DNA of 5,995 nt from UBA1189 sp045647345. Its GTDB lineage: Bacteria; Bacteroidota; Bacteroidia; Bacteroidales; Bacteroidaceae. The notes beneath the pieces were generated by a model that saw nothing but the letters and a program-made list of their open reading frames with translations, was not told the origin of the DNA and did no database searches. A program made the translations under genes and the position numbers. This document shows, piece by piece, positions 1 through 5,767 of the stretch; position 1 is the stretch's first letter, and each line of letters opens with the position of its first letter. The DNA lies in contig JAZRMG010000105.1 of the NCBI GenBank assembly GCA_045647345.1, positions 1 to 5,995 on the forward strand, given 5' to 3'.

Positions 1-249
1 TTCGGAGCAAGCGCCATCGTGACAGGTGACCCACAAGTGAAGATGACTGGAGGCGTCGTGGGCTACACGGAGACGGTGGATGGTAAGACTTTCGTTCGTG
101 GTGGCGATGTGTTTGGTGGTGGTAATGCTGCTGCCGTGCAGGGCAACACCTCGGTAACTATCTCTGGAGGAGAGGTTAAACACAATGTATATGGCGGTGG
201 TAACCAGGCCGATGTGTCGGGAACGACGAATGTGAAGATAGGAAATTAA
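1..249 (+). CDS. C-terminal end of a GGGN-repeat (beta-helix-like) surface protein, 5' partial
   Basis: The frame is open from base 1 to a TAA at 247-249, so the gene begins outside the window; the GTG at 19 is internal and not a credible start. The 82 visible residues are low-complexity and Gly/Asn/Val-rich. They contain two clear copies of a 26-residue unit (hydrophobic-GGGN, then GNT-V-I-GG) starting at V-F-GGGN and V-Y-GGGN. A third, diverged copy at the left edge (VTGDPQVKMTGG) is separated from them by about 16 extra residues. Such alternating patterns suggest a right-handed parallel beta-helix, as in large adhesin-like proteins of Prevotella and Bacteroides; this is inference from the pattern. 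The protein stops two residues after the last repeat (KIGN), with no visible sorting domain, anchor or transmembrane end. TAA is followed directly by in-frame TGA and TAG. The gene converges on the PorE-like gene with 23 bases between them. Function is unknown. Confidence 0.8.
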   Translation, partial: FGASAIVTGDPQVKMTGGVVGYTETVDGKTFVRGGDVFGGGNAAAVQGNTSVTISGGEVKHNVYGGGNQADVSGTTNVKIGN

Positions 250-254
250 TGATA

Positions 255-280
255 GCGAGTGAGTAGAGATACTCACTCGT
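255..280. terminator. Perfect 10-bp inverted repeat between convergent genes, candidate bidirectional terminator
   Basis: The arms CGAGTGAGTA (256-265) and TACTCACTCG (270-279) are exact reverse complements around a 4-base GAGA loop, which is a GNRA tetraloop in the + strand RNA. A G-T pair at 255/280 can extend the stem. The repeat starts six bases after the + strand stop codon and contains the stop codon of the minus-strand gene (TGA, complement of 273-275). A terminator role fits the convergent arrangement, but neither side has a strong U-tract (TATAGTTTATAT on the right, CTATCATTAATTT on the minus-strand side). It could instead be an mRNA 3'-end stabiliser. Confidence 0.6.
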
Positions 281-2258
281 ATAGTTTATATGTGGTGCGT
301 AGCACACGGAACTCTGTACGGCGGTTCTCGGCATTGCACAGCTCTTGTTGCTCTTCGGGAAGAGTCAGGATGTAGCTCTCGGTGAGTGTGTCGCCCTCGT
401 GCATGAAGGTGTATCGCTCGGCCATCTTACGGCTCACGGTCTTGGGCATGCTTTCGCCATATCCCTTGGCTACGAGACGGTCGCTCTCGATTCCTTGAGT
501 GATAAGGTAGTTGACCACTGTCTCGGCGCGGCGTTGCGAGAGTCGCTCGTTATAGGTGTCGCGTCCCTTGTAGTCGCAGTGGGCACCTAGCTCGATGACG
601 GTACTGGGATTGTCGGTGAGCAGGCGTGTGAGCTCATCCAAGGCTTTGGTAGAGGAGTCGGTGAGCTCGGCTGAGTCGAACTTATAGAAGATGTTCTCGA
701 TGAGTACGGGTTTGGTGATCGAAGCAAGCGGGAATTGCAGGGTGTAGCTGCGGTCTTCGGAGGTGCTGTCGGCCGTCAGTTCCTGCTTGTAGTTGAGGTA
801 TCCCTTGCAGGTTCCCTGCATGACGTAGCTGACACCAGGGGTGAGACGCTTGGTGAAGGAACCGTCGGTCTTCAGACTTAACTTCTCGTTGGTTCCGTCG
901 TTGCCGATGAGGTATACGGTGCCCTCGGGGAGTTCATAGCCATCACGTTCGTAGAGCCAGCCGGTGAGGGTGTGAACGGTCTCGGGTAGGTAGAAGGAGT
1001 ATATGTGGTCCCAACCACGTGCGTCGCCTCGATTGCTGCTGAAGTAGCCACGCATGAGTTCTCCTTCGAAGGTCATGCCGAAGTCGTCGCCCGCAGAGTT
1101 TACGGGAACTTGCAGATTGGTCACGCTCCACCTGTTGTTTTCATCCTGTGTAGCGCAGTAAATATCAAGGCCGCCCATGCCGTGATGTCCGTTCGAGGAA
1201 AAGTAGAGGTCTCCGTTGGGGCGGAAGGTGGGGAACATTTCGTTGCCTTGCGTGTTGATGGGGCTTCCCAAGTTTTCTGTCATGCCAAAACCATCGCCTG
1301 TGATGCTGACGCGCCAGATGTCGAGGCCGCCCAAACCGCCATTCATGTCGCTTACGAAGTAGAGCCACGCTCCGTCGGGCGATACGGCAGGATGGGCAAA
1401 GGAGGAGATGGTGTCCTTGACCAGCTCGCACAATGTGGGGGACCCCCATGAGGCGTCAGAGCGTGCTGATTTGTAGATTTGTGCCGGACGGGGCGATTCG
1501 CTGTCGATGGCGCAGCGGGTGAAGTACATCGTCTTGTAGTCGGGCGAGAAGGCGCATGCGCCATCTTCATACTCACCGTTTACCTCTCCTTCGATGGGTT
1601 CGGGCTTTTGCCAGTTGCCCTTTTCGTCTTTCGATGAGAAGAAGATGTCGGGAGCTTTCAATCCTGTGATGAGGCTCTTCTCTTCGCCTTGGGCTTTGTC
1701 GCGTGTGGAGGTGAAATATAGCTGTGAGAAGTCTTCGCTGCCGTAGATTGGCGAATATTCGCTGCGGCGTGAGTTGAAGAGGGCCTCCTTCTTTACTATG
1801 TAGCGTGTAGGATTCTTCTTCCACAGACCTGCTGTGCTGCATGCCTTGCGTCCGTTGATGGCTGTGGTGTCGGTGGGGTTTGATTCGAGGTAGATGTCGT
1901 AGTTCTTGGCTGCAGCCTTATAGTCGCCCTTTTGCAGTAGCAGGTCGGCCATGTGCTTGTACATTATGCTGTCGGGGTAGGCGTAGCGAATGGCGTTGGC
2001 ATAGGAGGCTATGGCCTTGGCGTTCATGTTGATACGGCGGTAGCACTCGGCGGTCATGAAGGCTCGTTCAGCCCGCTTACCTTTATCCTTGGTGTCGGTT
2101 TGCGAATAGGCCTTCTTGTATAGTGCCGCTGCTGCGTGGTATTCGCCCAAGGCGTAGATCTGGTCGGCTTGGCGTACGGTGTTCTCTACGCCGCAGCCAA
2201 TGAGCAGCAGGCTGCAGAGCAGGCTATAGATGTATAAGGTATATTTCTGTGGTTTCAT
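273..2258 (-). CDS. porE: PorE-like OmpA-family lipoprotein (TPR, PD40 propeller, CRD-like, OmpA-C)
   Basis: This 661-residue protein starts with a lipoprotein signal peptide whose lipobox ends at Cys22 (LLIGC), so the mature form should be lipid-anchored in the outer membrane facing the periplasm. Domains in order: TPR-like helical repeats at about 31-146; PD40/WD40-like propeller strands at about 165-425, with repeated AVSPDG-YF-S and GGLDI-type motifs; a carboxypeptidase-regulatory-like beta fold at about 428-510; and an OmpA C-terminal peptidoglycan-binding domain at about 518-656. In the OmpA domain, Asp562 (in AHCD) and Arg577 (in LSQRRA) sit where the family binds diaminopimelate. The order matches P. 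gingivalis PorE, a component of the type IX secretion system that links it to peptidoglycan. About 40 residues (603-642) are inserted before the final NRRTEF strand. The gene is last in the minus-strand cluster, 40 bases after mntP, with no clear promoter of its own. The domain call is firm; the porE name is less so, because related proteins may occur in species without the secretion system. Confidence 0.85.
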   Translation of the reverse strand: MKPQKYTLYIYSLLCSLLLIGCGVENTVRQADQIYALGEYHAAAALYKKAYSQTDTKDKGKRAERAFMTAECYRRINMNAKAIASYANAIRYAYPDSIMYKHMADLLLQKGDYKAAAKNYDIYLESNPTDTTAINGRKACSTAGLWKKNPTRYIVKKEALFNSRRSEYSPIYGSEDFSQLYFTSTRDKAQGEEKSLITGLKAPDIFFSSKDEKGNWQKPEPIEGEVNGEYEDGACAFSPDYKTMYFTRCAIDSESPRPAQIYKSARSDASWGSPTLCELVKDTISSFAHPAVSPDGAWLYFVSDMNGGLGGLDIWRVSITGDGFGMTENLGSPINTQGNEMFPTFRPNGDLYFSSNGHHGMGGLDIYCATQDENNRWSVTNLQVPVNSAGDDFGMTFEGELMRGYFSSNRGDARGWDHIYSFYLPETVHTLTGWLYERDGYELPEGTVYLIGNDGTNEKLSLKTDGSFTKRLTPGVSYVMQGTCKGYLNYKQELTADSTSEDRSYTLQFPLASITKPVLIENIFYKFDSAELTDSSTKALDELTRLLTDNPSTVIELGAHCDYKGRDTYNERLSQRRAETVVNYLITQGIESDRLVAKGYGESMPKTVSRKMAERYTFMHEGDTLTESYILTLPEEQQELCNAENRRTEFRVLRTTYKLYE

Positions 2259-2298
2259 ACCTTATATAAACTGAAAAGAGGGCGTTTTATTGTGTCGG

Positions 2299-2868
2299 TT
2301 ATACGGCCAAATGCTCGCACAGGATTTTGATGCCGAGGATGATGAGTACGATACCGCCAAGGGGTTCTACGGGGAACTTGAGCTTGTTGCCGATGAGGCT
2401 TCCGATGAAGCAGCCGCCAAGAGCCATGGCGAAGGACATCAGGCCGATGGCGAAAAGGGGATAGACGATGCTGTTGAAGGTGTTAAGCCCTATGCAGGTG
2501 AATGAGATACCTACTGCCAATGCATCGATGCTGACTCCCACGGCAAGCACAAGCACGGTGGGCAGTAGAGTGGGGTCGAAGTGGGATTCCTCATCATTCT
2601 GTATGCCTTCGCGTATCATCTTTACACCGAGGAAGACAAGGATGGCAAAGGCTATCCAGTGGTCGTAGTTCTGTATGAAATGGTAGAAATATGTCGATCC
2701 AGCCCATCCTATCAGTGGCATGAGTGCCTGGAAGGCACCGAAGAAGAAGGCAATAGTCATGAAATGGCGCAGCTGGATGCGCTTGAGGATAAGTCCTGCC
2801 GTTATGGCTACGGTGAAGCTGTCCATAGCGAGGGCGAGGGCTGTAAGCCAAATCTCGAGAACGGTCAT
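2299..2868 (-). CDS. mntP: MntP family manganese efflux pump
   Basis: This 189-residue inner-membrane protein should export Mn2+ from the cytoplasm. Six hydrophobic segments lie at about 4-24, 36-56, 68-88, 103-123, 132-152 and 168-186. The two halves carry the family's paired acidic motifs, MDSFTVAITAG with Asp16 and GVSIDALAVGISF with Asp115, matching the essential aspartates of E. coli MntP. Length is normal for the family. The ATG at 2866-2868 is chosen because it gives the conserved N-terminus starting MTVLEIW. The open frame extends 31 codons further upstream, but that stretch is polar, unlike MntP, and lies over the end of the preceding gene. The start overlaps the stop of the DUF6048-like gene as ATGA, which suggests translational coupling. 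No manganese riboswitch (yybP-ykoY type) can sit directly upstream, since that sequence is coding, so expression probably follows the operon. Confidence 0.93.
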   Translation of the reverse strand: MTVLEIWLTALALAMDSFTVAITAGLILKRIQLRHFMTIAFFFGAFQALMPLIGWAGSTYFYHFIQNYDHWIAFAILVFLGVKMIREGIQNDEESHFDPTLLPTVLVLAVGVSIDALAVGISFTCIGLNTFNSIVYPLFAIGLMSFAMALGGCFIGSLIGNKLKFPVEPLGGIVLIILGIKILCEHLAV

Positions 2869-3587
2869 AATCTTTTTCGGGTAAGGTTGAAGTAATAGCT
2901 GATGGTGTAGGTGGCTCCGAAGGAGTTCTCCTTGCCTGTCCCGAAGCCAGGGATGTACCACGGGCCGCCATTGGTGATGGGACCTCTGTGGAGGGGGAGC
3001 TTATAGCGGAGCGACCAACCGAGGTATAGATTCTTGCTTATCTCGGCACGAACACCACCCACGGCCTCGGCCCATATGGCATGACAGGGGAGGTCGGTGA
3101 GTTGCATGGAGACGCTGTTGCCCCATATCGGGTCGATGAGAGGTGGGGCGTCTACACTGTAGCTGAACGAGGTGTACCCCACACGGCCGCCAAGATAGAT
3201 GTAGTTGGGTTTGCCCTTCTTGTATTGCATGTTGTAGTCCATGCCTATGCGGTAATAGGGTGCACGGGTGCGGTAGCCTATATCGTAGAGTTGGCTCACC
3301 ATGTTGGTATGGCCGAGGCCTACCTCTATGGTAGGTAGGAAACGGTTGTTGATATTCATTGTGGCTGATATCTCGGTGCTATAGTACTTGTCTTTCATAA
3401 AGATGGGGTATATATAGCCGAAGACATCAGCAGAAAAATAGAGCCCCTGGATGGTAGGGAGTTCCGTCTTGCTCTTCCCTGATAGGGATGATAAGGCACT
3501 GCTGGGTTCTCCTCCTTGTGAGGGAGTAGGAAAGACTATACTAATCAGCAGTACGATAAACAACCTGAATGTTTTCGCGTTCATCAT
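2865..3587 (-). CDS. DUF6048-like outer-membrane beta-barrel protein
   Basis: The 240-residue product has an N-terminal signal peptide (hydrophobic core about 8-20, cleavage probably near residue 25). The rest alternates polar and hydrophobic residues rich in Tyr, Gly and aromatics (for example YYRIGMDYN, GGRVGYTSFSYSVDAPP, LYLGWSLRYKL, GPWYIPGFG, ATYTISYYF), typical of a small outer-membrane beta barrel. From memory the pattern fits the Bacteroidales family DUF6048, whose function is unknown. It ends in an aromatic strand followed by a short basic tail (LTRKRL). The ATG at 3585-3587, followed by a second ATG, lies 47 bases inside the upstream lipoprotein gene. Starting later would remove the signal peptide, so the overlap is probably real. 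Its stop overlaps the mntP start. A PorG-like role near type IX secretion is conceivable from context only. Confidence 0.8.
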   Translation of the reverse strand: MMNAKTFRLFIVLLISIVFPTPSQGGEPSSALSSLSGKSKTELPTIQGLYFSADVFGYIYPIFMKDKYYSTEISATMNINNRFLPTIEVGLGHTNMVSQLYDIGYRTRAPYYRIGMDYNMQYKKGKPNYIYLGGRVGYTSFSYSVDAPPLIDPIWGNSVSMQLTDLPCHAIWAEAVGGVRAEISKNLYLGWSLRYKLPLHRGPITNGGPWYIPGFGTGKENSFGATYTISYYFNLTRKRL

Positions 3588-4038
3588 AATTGACTTCAGA
3601 TGCTTTGAGGATGAGGGTATCTATCAAGTACTGTGTGCTGCTGGCCGAGGTGATGTGATGGAACATCGCCGTCCCGCAATCAACCGACACAAGTGTGGGC
3701 GTGTTGGTATGGCCGATGTAGAGGCTGTCATACATGGTTTGCCCGTCAAGGTTGTAGCAGAAGATAAAGGTGTCGGTCTCGTGCGTATAACTCAAGGGGA
3801 AAGCTACGTCTGCAGCATTTCGCTTTTGGTTGAGGATTACCGAGTCGCCCTGTTGGCGCACTACGCTTACGCTCAGTGTGGCATTGGCGATGGATACGGG
3901 GTCGCCTAAATGGCTGACAAAGGTCATTTTTCCCTGCACCGTATTGTTGATGGGGCAGTCTTCGCTTGAACAAGCGCCTATGGCTATGGTCATAAGGAAG
4001 GCACTTAGCAGGCAGAATGTGTGTCGGGTGTGTCGCAT
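3541..4038 (-). CDS. DUF6452-like lipoprotein of unknown function
   Basis: This is a 165-residue protein with a short basic N-terminus, a hydrophobic stretch (about 9-22) and a lipobox (IGAC) placing the lipidated cysteine at residue 23. The next residues are SSED, an acidic patch loosely like Bacteroidetes lipoprotein surface-export signals, so surface display is possible but not shown. The mature part begins with DCPINNTV, which I recognise from memory as characteristic of DUF6452, and the rest looks beta-rich without known catalytic motifs. Three cysteines (28, 94, 121) remain after the lipobox and might pair. The ATG at 4036-4038 shares one base with the TGA of the upstream glycosyltransferase (TGATG), indicating coupled translation. 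The last 15 codons, encoding VNYDERENIQVVYRTAD in part, also encode the start of the next gene in another frame. No function can be assigned. Confidence 0.8.
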   Translation of the reverse strand: MRHTRHTFCLLSAFLMTIAIGACSSEDCPINNTVQGKMTFVSHLGDPVSIANATLSVSVVRQQGDSVILNQKRNAADVAFPLSYTHETDTFIFCYNLDGQTMYDSLYIGHTNTPTLVSVDCGTAMFHHITSASSTQYLIDTLILKASEVNYDERENIQVVYRTAD

Positions 4039-4988
4039 CAGAACTCCTTTTCTATCTTATAATTGTTTCGCTCTTGCGAATTGCGGCTGATAAGTTCGCC
4101 CAGGAATCCTGTGAGGAACAGCTGGAATCCCAAGAGCATACCGACCAAGGCCAGGTAGAAGTAGGGGTTGTCGGTGATGAGGCGTGCCGGTATGCCATTG
4201 GCAAGGCAGTATAGCTTGCTCGCGCCAATGCCTATCACACACAGCAAACAAATGAAAAACATGACTGAGCCCCACAGACCGAAAAAGTGCATGGGCTTGA
4301 CACCGAACTTGGAGAGGAACCACAGAGAGATGAGGTCGAGATAGCCATTGACGAAGCGATTGAGTCCGAATTTGGTGACTCCATACTTGCGTGCCTGATG
4401 CTGCACCACCTTCTCACCTATCTTGCCGAAGCCGGCATTCTTGGCCAAGTAGGGGATGTAGCGGTGCATTTCGCCATATACCTCGATATTCTTTACTACC
4501 TCCTTGCGGTAGGCCTTGAGGCCGCAGTTGAAGTCGTGCAGGTTTTTGATGCCCGACACCTTACGTGCTGTGGCGTTGAAGAGCTTGGTGGGCAGAGTCT
4601 TCGACAGCGGGTCGTAGCGCTTCTGCTTGTAACCCGATACGAGGTCATAGCCCTCCTCGGTAATCATGCGGTACAGCTCGGGAATCTCGTCGGGCGAATC
4701 CTGCAAGTCGGCATCCATGGTAATCACTACGTTGCCTTCAGCACGGGCGAAGCCGCAATACAGAGCGGGCGACTTGCCGTAGTTGCGGCGAAACTTAATG
4801 CCCTTCACCTCGGGGTGTGCGGCGTGCAGTTCTTCGATGACCTTCCATGAGTCATCGGTAGAACCGTCGTTGACAAAGTATATTTCGTACGAATAGTGAT
4901 GCTTGTCCATCACGCGCTTGATCCAAGCGTGCAGTTCGGGTAGCGACTCTGCTTCGTTGTACAGAGGTATGATAACGGATATATCCAT
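4038..4988 (-). CDS. Family 2 glycosyltransferase, polyisoprenyl-phosphate (DPM1/GtrB-like) type
   Basis: This 316-residue enzyme has an N-terminal GT-A catalytic domain: the opening VIIPLYNE (5-12), DGSTD (41-45) for nucleotide-sugar binding, the DAD metal site (92-94) followed by LQDSPDEIPE, and a basic QARKYG segment (198-203) before the membrane part. Two hydrophobic segments follow at about 233-257 and 276-299. This build matches GtrB/DPM1-like transferases, which move a sugar from a nucleotide donor to a lipid phosphate such as undecaprenyl phosphate on the cytoplasmic face of the inner membrane. The sugar and the final acceptor cannot be read from the sequence. The length is usual for the family. 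It follows the DUF4199 gene after 71 non-coding bases and overlaps the next gene start by one base. A role in supplying lipid-linked sugar for envelope glycans is inferred. Confidence 0.92.
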   Translation of the reverse strand: MDISVIIPLYNEAESLPELHAWIKRVMDKHHYSYEIYFVNDGSTDDSWKVIEELHAAHPEVKGIKFRRNYGKSPALYCGFARAEGNVVITMDADLQDSPDEIPELYRMITEEGYDLVSGYKQKRYDPLSKTLPTKLFNATARKVSGIKNLHDFNCGLKAYRKEVVKNIEVYGEMHRYIPYLAKNAGFGKIGEKVVQHQARKYGVTKFGLNRFVNGYLDLISLWFLSKFGVKPMHFFGLWGSVMFFICLLCVIGIGASKLYCLANGIPARLITDNPYFYLALVGMLLGFQLFLTGFLGELISRNSQERNNYKIEKEF

Positions 4989-5059
4989 GGCTGTGAGTTG
5001 ATAAGTTTTTTACTTTGTTCGTGAGTTTGTGTATTGTGTTGCTCTGTCGGGCGGTCGGT

Positions 5060-5626
5060 TTATTTTTTGTTCCTTCTTGCGATTATGGCTATTGGCAGCG
5101 AGAAAATAACGCTCCAGGAGATGTTATTGCTCAGCATGCCCATGGTGATATCGATGGGCGACATGGCTTGCAGTTGCTCTACCGTCTGCTGCATTGTCTC
5201 CATGTATTGGTCAAACTGCGCTATGGCATCGGCATTTACTCCCTCCAGTGCGCTGAAGTCTATGCTCTGCAGCTGTTCCATGTTCTGTACCAAGGTACCT
5301 ATCATGGCACCGCCGTCAATGTAGGCAAAGTAGATATAGTGGGCTGCTGCTGCCAGCAGTGAACCGAATGCCATGGTAAGCATCGAGAAGGCCAGGGCGT
5401 GGGTGAACTCGAAATGTCCATCACAGTATTGGTCGCGATAGCGCTTCACCAACTGGTAGATGAGAAATGGTACTACCAATGTCATCCCCAAGAAGAGCAG
5501 TGCTGCCATCGTGGAGTGTAAGCTCAAGGGGAACAAGCAGAACTTACCGATGTAGTATACACCCGCCACGGCACCGAAGTTCATCGCATAGTGCAACATC
5601 GTCGTTGTAGATTGTTTCTTGCTCAT
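5060..5626 (-). CDS. DUF4199 family integral membrane protein
   Basis: This 188-residue protein has four predicted membrane segments at about 11-33, 38-60, 75-101 and 162-183. Between the third and fourth lies a polar, Gln/Met-rich region of about 60 residues (102-158) that is likely helical. It ends in a positively charged tail (RRNKK) that should lie in the cytoplasm. Topology and composition match DUF4199, a Bacteroidetes membrane family without known activity. I recall these genes commonly sitting next to family 2 glycosyltransferases, as here, which suggests a supporting role in lipid-linked sugar handling; this is inference. It is the first gene of the minus-strand cluster, with its ATG at 5624-5626 about 30 bases downstream of a good promoter candidate. 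The ATG is preceded by an AT-rich leader without a Shine-Dalgarno site, as is normal for Bacteroidetes. Confidence 0.85.
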   Translation of the reverse strand: MSKKQSTTTMLHYAMNFGAVAGVYYIGKFCLFPLSLHSTMAALLFLGMTLVVPFLIYQLVKRYRDQYCDGHFEFTHALAFSMLTMAFGSLLAAAAHYIYFAYIDGGAMIGTLVQNMEQLQSIDFSALEGVNADAIAQFDQYMETMQQTVEQLQAMSPIDITMGMLSNNISWSVIFSLPIAIIARRNKK

Positions 5627-5656
5627 ATCTTCCTTGTATTATAGGTATATATTATG

Positions 5657-5688
5657 CGAAGATACACCAAGCTGGGCGAATGGCAAAA
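5657..5688 (-). promoter_or_regulatory. Candidate Bacteroidetes-type promoter for the six-gene minus-strand unit
   Basis: Read on the minus strand, TTTTG (complement of 5684-5688) is followed after exactly 19 bases by TATCTTCG (complement of 5657-5664). The Bacteroides primary sigma consensus is TTTG at -33 and TAnnTTTG at -7 with about 19-21 bases between, so the match has one mismatch (C for T) in the -7 box. Transcription would start near 5650, leaving a leader of roughly 25 bases before the DUF4199 start codon. No comparable match was seen in the 71-base or 40-base gaps inside the cluster. Confidence 0.6.
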
Positions 5689-5714
5689 TTATTTGTGCTG
5701 TTTTTTCCTAAACC

Positions 5715-5742
5715 TTTTGTCAATCGCTCTGTTTTAGTCAAT
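5715..5742. repeat. Pair of short direct repeats, possible operator
   Basis: TTTTGTCAAT (5715-5724) recurs as TTTTAGTCAAT (5732-5742), differing by one inserted A and offset by 17 bases. The pair lies 26 bases upstream of the right-hand gene start, about where its promoter should be. It could be a regulator binding site or part of the promoter, or chance in an AT-rich gap. No consensus promoter for the right-hand gene was found. Confidence 0.3.
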
Positions 5743-5767
5743 GAAAGCAGATTAAATTCGTGTAATT

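Larger units (their letters stand above)
273..5650 (-). other. Predicted six-gene transcription unit (DUF4199, GT2, DUF6452, DUF6048, mntP, porE-like)
   Basis: Six genes on one strand are packed with junctions of 71 nt gap, 1 nt overlap, 47 nt overlap, 4 nt overlap and 40 nt gap. A promoter candidate lies at the upstream end and an inverted repeat at the downstream end. No terminator-like hairpin or consensus promoter was seen between the genes. The central four genes are almost certainly cotranscribed; inclusion of the first and last is likely but rests on the lack of competing signals. Confidence 0.65.

Noticed and set aside
1005..1451. 148-codon open frame on the + strand
   Set aside because: It lies wholly opposite the propeller part of the PorE-like gene and has no leader or recognisable motif.
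2869..2961. 31-codon upstream extension of mntP
   Set aside because: It is polar and Arg/His/Leu-rich, unlike the MntP N-terminus, and is a shadow of the end of the DUF6048-like gene; the ATGA-overlapping start fits the family.
3451..3909. 152-codon open frame on the + strand
   Set aside because: It crosses antisense over two supported genes and shows no coherent domain.
4287..4850. 187-codon open frame on the + strand
   Set aside because: It is antisense to the well-supported glycosyltransferase; its product has no recognisable domain and the open frame is explained by codon bias of the gene opposite.
5338..5360. CTGCTG/CAGCAG inverted repeat
   Set aside because: It lies inside the DUF4199 coding sequence over Ala/Leu codons, with a one-base loop, so it is most likely a codon-composition effect.
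5753..5760. TAAATTCG as a -7 box for the right-hand gene
   Set aside because: It lies only 7 bases before the start codon and has no TTTG-like element at the right distance upstream.
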